Positions 1-11,785 of a stretch of 64,000 nt of DNA are shown here, in pieces (position 1 is the first letter of the stretch; each line of letters opens with the position of its first letter). Under the pieces are notes generated by a model that ran no database searches, was not told where the DNA came from, and was given only the letters and a program-made list of their open reading frames with translations. The stretch is from Luzula sylvatica (taxonomy: Eukaryota; Streptophyta; Magnoliopsida; Poales; Juncaceae), in NCBI GenBank assembly GCA_946800325.1, contig OX326956.1:75279087-75343086 (forward strand), written 5' to 3'. Made by a program: the position numbers and the translations under genes.

Positions 1-1239
1 CTAGTTTCAATATTCGATATCCTATAATATATTTTTAATAACAATAACAGAATTTGTTATTATTTATGTACATAAAAATGTCTCATGTCTCAAAAGATAC
101 TATACAATAACATTATTAATTTACTTATAAAATGCATGTATCGACTGAGCTAACTTACGGCGTACATACTCGTTAGTACAAATAGTTGCTTATAAAAAAA
201 GGGTCAGAATATCAAATTTATCCCTTCAAAATTGCAAATATCAAATTTATCCTTCTAAAATTATAAACATATCAAATATATCCATTTAAAATTATCAAAT
301 ATCAGATTTATCCAAAAATTAACTTTCTGTTAAATGAGCTATGCTTAAATTTGTAATCTCCAATTAAACTAATAATTAAAAATAGGATTTGACTAAAATA
401 CCCTTCACCCATTAACACTTAACCAGTTCTCCGACTCCGATACTACACTCGACCGATATTATCTTTCACTCAGAGTATATTGCTTCATCATTCTTTATTT
501 CTCTCGAGAGAGAGACTACTTATCTCAGTGGAAACATCCATTTCAATTTGCAACACACTTTTTTAGAGGGTTTTGTTGAGGACATTTTTTCACAAGTGCT
601 CTTACTTTTATATTTATACTTAAGAATTTGATAACACTGTATAAACCAAATGAAACAAAATAAAAAGACCATTTGTGAGTGAACTTTCTCCTCTCCTAAT
701 TTGTTTTCAAGTAAAGTTCCCTTTCTCTGATCTTGCTGTTCTTATTTGTCTCTTCTCCTTTCCAATTTGCTTTCGCACTTAAGCTCCCATTAGATAAAAT
801 CCAAGTTTCGGCTAACTATTAGAAGGTGTATGTTATTTTTCTCTATCAAAAATATTTGAATTGACCTTTCAGTCAGCAATTATACATTGTCATCGGACCA
901 ATCTTCCAATTTTGAAGCCGAATTAAAAGGACAAGAAGAGAGATTTTATTTAAAATGACAAGAAGAGAAATTGGGTTTACAAATATGTCGATATTCTTAA
1001 TTTATTTGTCAGATGCGATGAAACAGAGGAGGGAGTGAGACACAACACATAAATGATAAATCCTGCTGAGATACGAAGTTGCACGATGAGTGAGATGCAA
1101 AGTGAGAAAATGAAGCACCATCTTCTATGCAAAAGATAGGTTGTACTTCTCAGTTGGGTTAGGATCAGGAAAAGGGCTTTTCAAATGAACTCAAAATTGC
1201 ATCGCGTGTGAAGTTGAAAGTTGAAGCTTTTGGCCATAA
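1..1239. other. AT-rich intergenic flank, no gene seen
   Basis: I see no open reading frame with family features, no RNA gene and no terminal repeats here. The one structured part is the imperfect repeat at 197-320, listed separately. Pyrimidine-rich stretches around 430-530 and 660-780 resemble plant leader or promoter sequence but have no coding partner. Confidence 0.5.
197..320. repeat. Imperfect ~35-bp repeats with ATATCAAATTTATCC core
   Basis: About four degenerate units of the form ATATCAAATTTATCC plus an A/T-rich linker follow one another, ending in a segment with CTGTTAAAT. The same phrase, in the opposite orientation and diverged, appears at about 15180-15420. Such phrases occur in subterminal parts of plant non-coding transposons. 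No terminal repeats or target duplication could be found, so the class is not assigned. Confidence 0.5.
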
Positions 1240-1539
1240 AGGTCATGTTTGATTGGAGGGATTTTTACTATTTATGTATTTTGCTATCCGTGTATTTCAC
1301 TATCATGTATTTCACAATCCATGTGTGTTGTTTGGTTTGTTGGATTCTAAAATTATGGATACACAATCCCTTGTTTGATTCTTGTGTTAAAAATACATGA
1401 TTTTAATTTTTAATAAACATAAATATGATAACGCAAATACTTTTAATAACGCATAAATATGTTCTCACAATTTTAAACATACAAAATATGATCGATATAC
1501 CATCTAATAATTTGAACATACACAAAATACAAAATATAT

Positions 1540-2025
1540 TCAAATACAACCATAAACTATACCATAATTGACATCGTTTAAAAAAAATGTATCACCTCCG
1601 ACACCATCGGTACCATCCGTACCGTTTCCATTGCCCATATTACCCGTACCACTTCCACTGTCCATACTACTCATACCACCAATACCGCCGATACCGCCCC
1701 TACTATTTGCACTATAATTAAGCATAAACTCGGCCATCCATTTAATTTTTTCATTTGTACTATATGAAATGAAACATGTCCCGTAAACTTCATTTTGTAC
1801 CAAGTAACATTGAGCAAAGCGTAATGCCGAAGATGGATATTCTGCCGGTATTGTAGCAATTGCTGCTTTGATATCTTTTGCGAGAACAACGGTTCTATTT
1901 GTATTCAAATCTTGGAAAACTTGTTTCAATTCTGAGAAATATTGCCCAAATGATTCTTCCTCGTTGAATTTTCGTTTCTTTGACACCGCGTCACGCTGAT
2001 TTGGTACCCTTTTAACTATGAACAA
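1540..2025 (-). pseudogene. C-terminal fragment of a Myb/SANT-like transposon or host ORF
   Basis: The 161-aa reading frame has a lysine/arginine-rich start (KKRKF near residue 17), a helical middle with the pattern IPAEYPSSALRFAQCYLV, then NEKIKWMAEFML, and a Gly/Ser/Asn/Asp-rich low-complexity tail (about residues 109-145). The middle followed by an acidic-to-Trp helix resembles the region after the Myb/SANT-like domain in plant proteins related to PIF/Harbinger ORF1. That comparison is from memory. No Myb tryptophan repeat is visible in frame upstream (above 2025), so the ORF looks 5'-truncated. The start codon is only the first available ATG. A chance ORF is less likely than a relic, but function is unknown. 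Confidence 0.35.
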
Positions 2026-2090
2026 TTACTTGCCTCATCTGGTACAAAAAACTATGAACAATTACTTGCCTCAATCAAAATGGTACCCAA
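2010..2090. repeat. Short direct duplication
   Basis: The phrase ACTATGAACAATTACTTGCC occurs twice, about 37 bp apart, each followed within 15 bp by TGGTAC. It lies just upstream of the ORF fragment on the minus strand and may mark a local slippage or an excision scar. Confidence 0.6.
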
Positions 2091-3216
2091 ATTGGTTTCA
2101 TTTTATCTTTTCTCACAACAATTACAGGTCTTAATCTACCATTTTTCTGAAATTATACAAGTAATGATTTATAGGGCAAGACCAGGTTTGCAATAAAGTC
2201 ACAGCATAAAACTGGTACCCAAATAATTTTTTCAGAAAAGAGGTTAATGGAGCATGAAATTCATAGAAAATCGAAGACACTTTCTTTATTGCTAGTACGG
2301 GGGACCGGGGGGTCCTGAAATTTCGATCAATTCGTTTTTGCTAATACTTGAGTATTACCAAACAAAAATATGTATAATCAGGTCAATATATGAAATGAGA
2401 AGACAATGTTGTGCTTAAAAATCATATAATTCATTAAATATGGGGGAAAATAAAATATTTTTTTGAAGGAGGTGGCAAAGCCTTCATCTGATGTAATATT
2501 GAAAAATCATAAACATTTATTTAGAGTACAAAAATTTTGTATCTCCAGAATTTTCTGGTCTCGCGGAGGACTTCAAAAATGGAAGTAATTGTAATAGATC
2601 TTGGCAAAAGAAAAATTAGGCCGCAATTGGATTTAAGGAATATTAATTGTTATTTTCATTTATTGAATTTTTTGTTGTTGTATTTATATTGTTAGAATGA
2701 GACTCTTAAGTAAGACATCTAATAATTATCTTTGTTAGTTTGTTCTATTCTGTATAATATTTGTTAAATTTATATTTGGTTATGCACTCTAATTAGTTGT
2801 CATGAAAGATTATGAATTTAATACACATACTATTTTATGTTAATGTTCTTATTATATGCATTTATGCTGGCATCAATTCAAACATGTAAAAAATAATTAC
2901 AATAGTGTGAACATTTATCATCCAAACAATTGAAATAACAAAAACAGTTGTTTTAGATTCTTACATCCAAACATGAGAATTGAAATACAAATGCAGAATT
3001 GTTAATCGCCGAAGTGTCAACTTCTTGTGTAGTCTCTAATGTAGCCATCCAAGCAGCCCCTAACTCTAACACCTGGTTCACAGAATGTTATATTTATGTT
3101 ATTTTTTATTCGTTTATTTTTTCATGAAAAGTAGTACTAAATAACAATAATAAAAAACTAATGATTTTAAAGTGAGCTCCAATTTTAAACATGCCCTTAG
3201 TCATGATATCAGAAAT
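2091..3216. other. Non-coding AT-rich stretch
   Basis: No ORF with recognisable features is present. A short G-rich run with GGGGGACCGGGGGGTCC lies near 2299-2315. The stretch 2900-3000 holds repeated ATCCAAACA and GAATTGAAATAC words, of the sort found subterminally in DNA transposons. Confidence 0.4.
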
Positions 3217-3284
3217 GTTGCCTTTTATTGGGTTTACTTATATTTGTGATGTTGCCTTTTATTGGGTTTACTTATATTTGTTGG
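3217..3284. repeat. 34-bp tandem duplication
   Basis: Two adjacent copies of a 34-bp unit beginning GTTGCCTTTTATTGGG start at 3217 and 3251 and are essentially identical. This is a simple, recent local duplication with no coding content. Confidence 0.9.
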
Positions 3285-4075
3285 ACAGAAAAAAATCAAA
3301 AATGTAATAACAAGAAAAAAAAATTCATGTGGGTCCATGCAATCCAATTTTGACAATTAGCATCATCTATCCATTTTTTTTTTCCTTTGTTCTTTTTTCA
3401 GTATTTTTTCAAATGACTATCAAATTTTTTTTATATTACATATATATGTGTGAGATAATTGTAAAAATAAAAGTCATGTGAATTATGCATCTCGATGTAA
3501 AAAATATACTGCATAGAAAAAAGAAAAAGAAAAAAGTGCAAATCAGTAGCAACGGTATAAGGTTAGGAAATCATACATATACTTCTTGTCTTTTGATAAA
3601 TCCTATTGTTTTATCCTCCCACGAAAATTAAGAAAATGACTCCTGATCCAGCTAGGGTTTTTAGTGTCAGGGATATTGATTTTTTTTTATTGGTCTAATT
3701 TCAGGGAGCAATCTAATCATTCACTTATTTAACTTTAGAGTAATGGAAATTTCAAATTAACGTTTTTTACATGTTTTTTGACTGTTTAAAACTCTTTAGC
3801 CTTTTTTTCTCCAAAACACTACAGCCCAAGAGAGAAGCGGATAGAGGAAGAGGCTAATTATGTAATTACAACTAATTTCATGGGTGGTATTAGTAGGATT
3901 GGTTTGTAAAGCTGGACCTACCTACAAATAATTACTTAGGTAAAAACAGCTTTATATTTTATTAATTTTCAGGTCTAAAAAAAGTATTGGTAATATCTCA
4001 TGGAAAAGACGAAGTTTTAACAAAGAAAAACCTAATTGTCAATATGAAATTTTTTCTTTTTCGCTTAATTATATA
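3285..4075. other. Non-coding AT-rich stretch
   Basis: No coding or RNA gene is visible. Homopolymer A and T runs are frequent. I see nothing else with structure. Confidence 0.5.
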
Positions 4076-4466
4076 GGGGTGTTTGGTTGGAGATTTAGAT
4101 TTGGAATGTCTTGAAATACTTTCTTATGAATTTCATTCCCATATTTGGTTTAGATACACGGTAATAAAGTAATGGCATACTCCATTTCCTAAGAAATAAT
4201 TGATGGGAATAAGATTACCATCAAAATTGGTGGTTTTTCTCCATTCCCATGCAGAGGAAATATATATTTTATTTTAATTTCCAAAAATAAATATCTCAAA
4301 ATTTCTATAAATTAACTCATTTTACATTTTAGAGTATGTCATGGAATAATAAGTGTATCAACCAAAGAAGATACTGAAGTATGTCATGTAATGATATGTC
4401 CTGACATTAGATTTCTTGACATACTTCATGTCAAGACATTCTCCAAAACACAAACCATACGGCCCC
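4076..4466. mobile_element. Tourist-like MITE, copy 1
   Basis: This 391-bp non-coding element starts GGGGTGTTTGGTTGGAG and ends with the inverted, diverged form (reverse complement GGGGCCGTATGGTTTG). TA flanks both edges. Its body shares long stretches with 11400-11785, for example GGTAATAAAGTAATG, ATAATTGATGGGAATA and GACATACTTCATGTCAAGAC. The terminal motif is typical of PIF/Harbinger (Tourist) MITEs, so a Harbinger transposase encoded elsewhere would move it. The superfamily call rests on termini only; hAT elements can have similar ends. Confidence 0.62.
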
Positions 4467-4573
4467 TAGATGTCTGTTTTTTCTTTTCTTTATGTCAAAT
4501 TAGTTTAATTATTAACATTTAATACTTAGTTTAATTATTTTATAGGTGTACATTACATAAATACTAGCATTGC

Positions 4574-4593
4574 CCCCGCGCAATTGCGCGGGG
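4574..4593 (-). terminator. Helitron 3' terminal hairpin
   Basis: This is a perfect 20-bp palindrome whose arms read CCCCGCGCAA and TTGCGCGGGG. It sits six bases inside the CTAG 3' end (4564-4567, minus strand). In Helitrons such a hairpin acts as the rolling-circle terminator. Its GC content stands out sharply from its AT-rich surroundings. Confidence 0.9.
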
Positions 4594-5569
4594 CTGTTCG
4601 GGTTTATAAGTAATGTAGTTGAAAAAAATTGTTGTTCATTTTGTGTATGTGACTTTCTTTTTGTAATCATTATTATATGTGTAATTTAGTGTGTTGTGTG
4701 CGAGTGAAATTTTGTAGCAAAAATCGTTTGAAAATTTTAAGAGCCGGATTTCTTGAATAATTCAAACGGTTATTGCTAAAAAAATTATTTATATTTTATA
4801 CTTCATAAGTAAAATAAGGAAAAAGAACGAATGAGTCGTCATGAAATTTATTCAGAACATAATAGTTCAGAAAACATTGCTGAAAAAAAGAGTGTTTTTA
4901 ATTTCACAAATCTTTAATTTCGCTACATATTTAGTACAAATATTTTTCGTCCTTTGTGTGGTCAGCCAACAACAAATTTTGACGATGTCATCGCTAACCG
5001 TTTCGTTCGAATCTTTAATTTAAATTATGTCATGATTATTCGCACATCCATGATTTGGTATATTTTTAACCCCCTAATTTTTTTTGGATATTATAAAAAA
5101 TTCTCTATCTTTTCGTAAACTCCCAAAAAAAAAACTCTTTACCAAACTTTTATTTTAAAATACTCCTTATGGATGATATTAATTTTTTTTTTCCAAAATA
5201 CCCTCCAAATCTCATATGTAATAATTAAAACTTATTTTTGTTATTTTTTATTAATTTTAAGAAAATTCATAAACACTTCTTAACACGTAGTGATTTAAAA
5301 AAAATTTAATTATTACATATTTTGTTTATATAATTTTAATATTACATTCTTTATTCATAAAAAAACTAATATTAAATGATAATAAATAAACACCTTACAA
5401 ATATATTCATAGAAAATATCTATTTAAACATCTATTTTTTATTTTAGTTTTCTTTTTATGTATTTTTTAATAGTTTTGTGATATTTTATTTTTAAATATT
5501 TGCAAGATGTTCTTTTATTAATATTGTTCAACTTATTATAATTTTATTTTAGTTTTTCAAGAAAAATAA

Positions 5570-6990
5570 TAAAGGACAAAAATGTAAATTTTAAAACTTC
5601 GGAGGACAAAAATGCAAATATAAAGGACCAAAATGTGAAAAAAGGACAAAAATATGATTTTTTTTAAAAAATATGACCAAACTGGACTAAAATATAAATT
5701 TCAAAACTTCGAAGGACCAAAATGCAAATATAAAGGACCAAAATGAGGAAAAAAGGACCAAAATGTAAATTTTTTTCGAAAAAAGGACCAATTTGTAAAT
5801 AAAAAAGGACCAAAATGTAAATTTTTTTTGAAAAAAGGACCAATTTGTAAATCTAAAAGGACCGAAAAGTGATAAAAAAAGACCAAAATGTAATTTGTTT
5901 TAAAAAACAGGACCAATTTGAGGCCCCTGGACCAAAATGTGAATATTAAAATTTCGAAGGACCAAAATGCAAATATAAAGGACCAAAATGTAAAAAAGAA
6001 GGACCAAAATGTAATTTTGTTTTTAAAAAAAGGACTAATTTGTAAATAAAAAAGGACCAAAATGTAAAAAAATATTTATTTTTACAAATAGACCCCTGGT
6101 GACGTGGCTGCCTGGACTTAAATGTAAATTTCAAAACTTCGAAGGGCCAAAATGCAAATATAAAGGACCAAAATTTAAAAAAAAGGACCCCAATGTAATT
6201 TTTTTTCGAAAAAAGGACCAGAATGCAAATATAAAGGACCGAAATGTGATAAAGAAGGACCAAAATGTAATTTTTTTTTAAAAACAGGAGCAATTTGAGG
6301 CCTCTGGACCAAAATGTGAATATTAAAACTTCGAAGGACCAAAATGCAAATATAAAGGACCAAAATGTAAACAAAAAGGACCAAAATGTAATTTTGTTTT
6401 TTAAAAAAGGACCAATTTGTAAATCAAAAAGGACCAAAATGTAAAATAAAAGGACCAAAATGTAATTGTTTTTCGAAAAAAGGACCAAAATGCAAATATA
6501 AAGGACCGAAATGTGATAAAGAAGGACCAAAATGTAATTTTTTTTTAAAAAAGGACCAATTTGAGGCCCCTGGACCAAAATGTGAATATTAAAACTTCGA
6601 AGGACCAAAATGTAAATATAAAGGACCAAAATGTAAAAAAAAGGACCAAAATGTAATTTGTTTTTTAAAAAAGGACCAATTTGTAAATAAAAAAGGACCA
6701 AAATGTAAATAAAAAGGACCAAAATGTAATTGTTTTTCGAAAAAAGGACCAAAATGCAAATATAAAGGACCGAAATGTGATAAAGAAGGACCAAAATGTA
6801 ATTTTTTTAAAAAACAGGACCAATTTGAGGCCCTTGGACCAAAATGTGAATATTAAAACTTCGAAGGACCAAAATGCAAATATAAAGGACCAAAATGTAA
6901 AAAAAAGGACCAAAATGTAAATTTTGTTTTTAAAAAAGGACCTATTTGTAAATAAAAAAGGACCAAAATATAAAAAAAATATTTTTTTTT
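5570..6990. repeat. GGACCAAAATG minisatellite inside the Helitron
   Basis: Dozens of units of about 18-35 bp each carry AAAGGACCAAAATG followed by TAA or CAAATA and a variable A/T tract. They are grouped in a longer unit marked by TTGAGGCCCCTGGACC at 5918, 6295, 6561 and 6825, so the composite period is about 265 bp with one longer first interval. Two end-like blocks with CCCCTGGTGACGTGGCTGC lie at about 6093 and 7000. The Phe/Trp/Ser-rich reading frames on the minus strand here are by-products of the repeat, not genes. Confidence 0.9.
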
Positions 6991-7061
6991 ACAAATAGGC
7001 CCCTGGTGACGTGGCTGCACCAGGAGGCAGCAAATCCCCTTGCATTAGTATATAGTATAGA

Positions 7062-8599
7062 TATTGCAAATAAAATGAGCTAGAAAGGTACTTTCCTTTC
7101 TTACTACCATTTTTTGAACAATTCATTATCGTTATCTTCTATTTTCAATAATTCTGTAATTCTCGGAGCTCGTTTGATTTTATTTATTTTGTGACCGAGG
7201 ATGGTTGCAGAAGGAATTTACGAGGGATGATGGATGATCTATTGAAAAATTATCCATCTCGATAAATGTAGTAATTGCATAATTCATCTTAATCATGTTT
7301 TCATAATATATAAATTGGATTTGATTTACTAAAGTTCCAACATCTTTTATAAAGAGTCTATATAATAGAAATATAATTGGATTTGAATTACAATTATATG
7401 TTTTCGTAGGAAATGCATTTATCTTTTTTATTTATTTCTTACGATGAATAAATCGGATTATGCAGTTCCTAAGTTTGTGGTCAGGTTTCAGCTTCAAAAA
7501 AATGGTATTGGTACATATAAATTATTTTTGTCGTCATTGGGAATATTTCATTTTGTTTAAATTTTTTTTGAATTATAAACCAGTATTGTACTTTAACATG
7601 ACAATCATATCCAACATTTTTAGCTTAAATAACATGCTGATTTATGGGTAGCTTAACTTTTTTTTTTTTTTGTAATAATAAATTTCTTATTTTTGTGTTA
7701 TTTCACAATATGGACATCTTTTAATCATGTCTCATGAAATATTTGAAGATTTTTTTTTAGTATTGTCCAGTAAAAGTTAGTGTTGTTTACATTTATTTAT
7801 GTATTTAACACATTATTTTTCATAGTTTAAAGTGGACAAATATATTTTTTTTAAATCACAATTTTAGAAGTCATTTCTTAAACCCATTCTTCTTAGTTCT
7901 TAGTTCTTATACATGTTTCATTCAAAAGATATTTTTAAACTAGTTCTCATTTTTATATTGCTTTTAGGATTCATTTTATAGAATTGAAATTAAGAATTTG
8001 AATAGGTTTTATGTTTCCTTTTACCTCAATGCGTGTACTGACTTGACTGACTATGCTTTGAAATGTTTGTTCAAAATATTAAAAAGAAAATCTGACTTGT
8101 TCTCTTTTCTATCACTTCCCTCATTTATTCATTTGTTTATTTTTTATTTTGAATTCAAATACTTTTTTATTTTTGTCACTTTGGTATGATTTTGCTGTAT
8201 ATATGAATCATGCGCGTTTTCCCATCTTTCAACACATATATAAATAAATAAATAGTGAATAATTAGTCTGTATGGATGTTAATTACATATGACTGGCTAA
8301 TTGATTATGTGACCATATTAAATACCAAGTTAGTTGGGTGAAATATGGGGTCAGGGTACACACTACACATTCTTCAATTTAGGCAAAGAAGATTTATGAT
8401 TTAGTACTGTGCTGATGTGAGCAAGGAAAGGGTATAGTACCATTTGTTTTTTTTGGGGTTGGGTGTTAATCCCAACTCCAATTTGCACCCCATTCTCTCT
8501 CCAAATTAATTAATGTTTTGAATTAACAGTTAATTGTGAGTAAATTAACATCTCATATTAGTACCTAATAACTCATTAATTCAATTAACAGTTAATTCA
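7062..8599. other. AT-rich non-coding stretch
   Basis: No coding potential beyond short, compositionally biased frames. Long T runs occur near 7650 and 7750. No terminal repeats or RNA gene found. Confidence 0.5.
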
Positions 8600-9200
8600 A
8601 AGAATTGTTAATCGAGTGGGTACTTTTTGGGAGATAGATAGGATATCAAGGATGTGGTGATGGATATGGTACTTTTTGGGAGATGAATCAGGGTTTAAGA
8701 TGAGCAATAATAATAACTGAAATTATGGCTATATGAGCATCAGGATTAAGTTTAATTGAGCAATAAAACTAAAATTAATATTAATACTGTTACAACTGGT
8801 CTTTTATAGATACATGGACAGCTAAAACTAAAATTGAGCTCGATTTACCTCAATTTTAGAAGAAGTAAAGGGTGATTCCTCTATAGCTGATCAATTAGGG
8901 TTTTCTAGCGAAATTGAGCAAAGATTTCTTAGAGACCGACATATCAATTTAAGTTTCTCGCCTAAAAGGTTGCTTCGCCTCTCTCACAGATCAATTTGTG
9001 TTTCACGCCTCTCACAAATCCATTTATGCCATCCGTGAAGATAAGAAGGGTTTCTCGCCTCCCTCACAGATCCATTTATGTGCCATCGTTATCGCCATCA
9101 TCGAGAATTTTCTTCTAGTATTGCTTCGCCATTGCTAGGAGATCTGACGGTTGATATATCATATATCCCAAGTACCCAAAAGCTAATACTTAAATAATCA
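8600..9200. repeat. Short dispersed duplications, UTR-like segment
   Basis: GGTACTTTTTGGGAGAT occurs twice, about 50 bp apart (near 8619 and 8669). At about 8968-9085 a degenerate unit containing CGCCTC, CTCACAGATC and ATTTATG is present three times. This segment is less AT-rich than its surroundings and resembles the leader of a plant transcript or LTR, but no ORF or LTR borders were found. Confidence 0.45.
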
Positions 9201-9349
9201 CTCTGTAGCAGTTAATAAATTCTTTAATTGAACTGATTTGTATACCAAATGAAAATGAATATATGGTATGTAATTAATTCCGTTCAACGTATTGCTTTTA
9301 TTATTTATGCGTTATATTTGGTTTGTTGGAAAAAATAAATATGATTGCT

Positions 9350-9520
9350 ATAATATTAACCATGTTTTCTCTACTCAAAAAAAATATTAACCATGTTTTC
9401 ATTTTTCTGTCAAGACTACATTTCTCATGATGGATGAGGCCACAACAGTTACTTTGATACACATTAATTTCCTAAGATACATATTAATTTTCTCTAAGAT
9501 ACATATTAATTTTTGCAGCC
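9350..9520. repeat. Short tandem repeats
   Basis: AATATTAACCATGTTTTC is present twice (about 9352-9403). GATACATATTAATTT-type units are present three times (about 9456-9514) with a period near 23-25 bp. These are simple slippage-type repeats. Confidence 0.7.
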
Positions 9521-10167
9521 TCCAAATGGTGGTTTAGTTTGGTATATTTAATTTTGGAATGGAAATCAAGGAAGACCTTGCAAATCAAGAAAAATCAAAT
9601 TCTCAGTATTAGTACGGTAAATTAATTACAATTTTTTATAGTAATTATAATTATAAATTATAAATATATTTTAGTTTTCAAATACATATGTAGCAAAAGA
9701 AGGAATGACATTTATTCTCTGGTCCGGAACTACAAATTTCATTGAAGTCTTTGGGAATGGGCAACATAATGATAAGATAACTACTTTTTGATTGTAAGAT
9801 TAAGTTGTGTTGGAAAGGTTATACATGGAGATTTTTTTTTATTTTATAGCATGAAAAAAAGAAAAAAGATAAGTTTTATTTTGAAAATGAGGAATAAGTA
9901 GTTTTGAGCTATTCTTTTTTTTTTTTATCATTATTCCTTTTATGTAACTAATTTGTTGGAGTTATTTCATATATACGATCATTATTCCTTTTTTATCATT
10001 ATTTTTTTATGTAATAAATATTATGTTGTTGTACTTATTATTGTTCAAGAACAATGAACATTTGTAAAATGTCACGTGTTTATCGCTCAATATCTATATC
10101 AACATTACAAATATTTTATCAACATCATTTCCCTTAGGAATAAGGTTAGGAATATGAATGTGCAATT

Positions 10168-10428
10168 TCGACAAAGGAGTGCATTTTGCCTGTGGCTTCC
10201 ATTGTGAAGCCACATGTGAAACTGCCTGCGTGGCAGCGTTTCATTGGTCAATACAATAAATTTTGCAAATAAACCCCTACTTTATTTAAATTAATTGTCT
10301 ATGATTTCCGTGAAAGTAGGGGTTTATTTGCAAAATTTATTGTATTGACCAATGAAACGCTGCCACGCAGGCAGTTTCACATGTGGCTTCACAATGGAAG
10401 CCACAGGCAAAACGCACTCTCGACAAAG
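10168..10428. repeat. 9-bp target site duplication of the MITE
   Basis: TCGACAAAG occurs at 10168-10176 and at 10420-10428, directly flanking the inverted-repeat element. A 9-bp duplication is the mark of the Mutator superfamily. Confidence 0.9.
10177..10419. mobile_element. Mutator-type foldback MITE, 243 bp
   Basis: The whole element is one near-perfect inverted repeat: a 107-nt left arm (10177-10283), a 29-nt loop (10284-10312) and a 107-nt right arm (10313-10419). The only arm mismatch I found is a10183 against c10413. Ends read GAGTGCATTTTGCC and the complement of GAGTGCGTTTTGCC. The 9-bp duplication TCGACAAAG on both sides places it in the Mutator/MULE superfamily. It has no ORF and depends on a MULE transposase. 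Near-identical arms mean it is young, or kept alike by conversion, and a transcript would fold into a long hairpin suited to small-RNA processing. Confidence 0.92.
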
Positions 10429-11396
10429 AGTCCACTAGAACAAAGTCCACAATGATGATTGTTATATATGGTTAAATTTATGTATGCGTAATTTTATTCT
10501 TTTCGGTTAATATGTATGGTTATATTTATGTACGTGTAATATTATTCTATTTGGTATGTATCAGTTAATTGAAATATTAAATTTAATATATTTTGTATAA
10601 AATAATAATTAATTCGTTATTATTTATCTTTGTGTTCTTTATCCATTAATGTTCTTTGATAAGTATGTATAATTCCCTAATTTTAATACCTTACTGAGTT
10701 TGTTTTGATGACAAATGTTTCCCACTTTTCCTAGACAAACAATTAATAATTTTCATAATTGTATTTTTTATAGTAAGCTTAACACTTACCAAGATCATGA
10801 GTTAATGAATATAATTTTGTTTTATGCAGCTTAATTTTAGATGGAAAGAAAACATTTCAAGAATAAACAACCATTACTTTATTTTGCCTATTTAATTAAA
10901 AATTGCAATACCAGCAATGTTTGATATCAATGCCAAAAATATTTTTTGTTAATAATAAAAAATAGTCTTTTAATTGAATAGTTCAAGTTCAAATAAATTT
11001 TTATAAATATTTTATTCAGTTTTTTAATGTGTAAAATATTACTCTTTTTGCTTATTTGACTTTACCAACAAATTATTATGATCGAGTCGAATATTATTAT
11101 TTTGTTTAGTCCTAACATTATCGTTCTGTAATTTGGTATAATTTTTGTGGGAAATGAGATGTATACATTTTTATAGTAATTAAAAATTAAATTGTATCAA
11201 ATAATTATGATCGAGTTGAATTAAATTAGAATATAATTTGTTATTATGATTGTATTTAAATGAAATTGAGTTGTGAATAACCCTTAAATTGTCACAATAT
11301 TCTTGTGAATAATGTGTTGGATTCTTGTGCGTGATAACTTGCTAATGTATTTATCCTTTCATTTTACGTGAATAATCCTAAACTTTAAAAAATCCT
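10429..11396. other. AT-rich non-coding stretch
   Basis: A diverged direct repeat of about 49 bp lies at 10463-10555 (TATGGTTA, ATTTATGTA, GTGTAAT or GCGTAAT words). Otherwise I see no gene, RNA or element. Confidence 0.5.
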
Positions 11397-11399
11397 TAA

Positions 11400-11785
11400 G
11401 GGGGCGTTTGGTTGGAGCTTTACAATCAGAATGCCTTGACATACTCAATCATGGATTTCATTCCTATGTTTGATTTGCGCGATCGGTAATAAAGTAATGT
11501 CATACTCCATTCCCTAGGGCATAATTGATGGGAATAGGATTACCACCAAAATTGGTGGCTTTTCTCTATTCCCATGAGAAGGGAATACAATTTAATTTAA
11601 TTACCAAAAATAAATTGTTCAATGTTTCTATAAATAAACTCATTTTTATATTTTTTGATTATGCCATGGAATAAATAAGTGTAACAACCAAACAAAATAT
11701 TAGAGTATGCAATGGAATGATATGCCTTGTAATGAGATTTCTTGACATACTTCATGTCAAGACATTTTCCAAAAGACGAACCAAT
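11400..11785. mobile_element. Tourist-like MITE, copy 2, right end damaged
   Basis: It starts GGGGGCGTTTGGTTGGAG after a host TAA (11397-11399) and runs collinear with 4076-4466 through GGTAATAAAGTAATG, ATAATTGATGGGAATAGG and GACATACTTCATGTCAAGAC. The right terminus decays around 11775-11785 (CGAACCAA is left of the inverted repeat), so the second target copy cannot be read. It is a second family member, clearly diverged from copy 1. Confidence 0.6.

Larger units (their letters stand above)
1240..3060. mobile_element. Possible PIF/Harbinger-like element relic
   Basis: The left edge reads GGTCATGTTTGATTGG at 1241. The right edge, reverse-complemented, reads GGGGCTGCTTGGATGG ending at 3060. 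Both resemble the GGG-C-TGTTTGGTTGG terminal repeats of PIF/Harbinger and Tourist elements, and TAA lies next to both edges (1237-1239 and 3061-3063), the usual 3-bp target type. The termini match each other only about 60 percent and the left TSD needs one extra base. A minus-strand ORF fragment inside (1540-2025) fits an element of this kind. It could also be unrelated intergenic sequence with chance ends. Confidence 0.33.
4564..7061 (-). mobile_element. Non-autonomous Helitron
   Basis: Read on the minus strand, the element begins at 7061 with TCTATACTATATACTAATGC, the classic plant Helitron 5' end. It finishes at 4564 with CTAG, preceded by a GC-rich hairpin (palindrome at 4574-4593) six bases away. 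It lies between a host A (complement of t7062) and a host T (complement of a4563), the AT target that Helitrons use without making a target duplication. Length is 2498 bp. There is no Rep/helicase ORF, so it depends on a partner in trans. The interior is AT-rich non-coding sequence plus a large minisatellite (about 5570-6990). All three diagnostic marks are present, so I am confident of class and borders. Confidence 0.88.

Noticed and set aside
5701..6913. Long Phe/Trp/Ser/Leu-rich ORFs on the minus strand (up to 282 aa)
   Set aside because: They are translations of the GGACCAAAATG minisatellite inside the Helitron and show only the repeat period.
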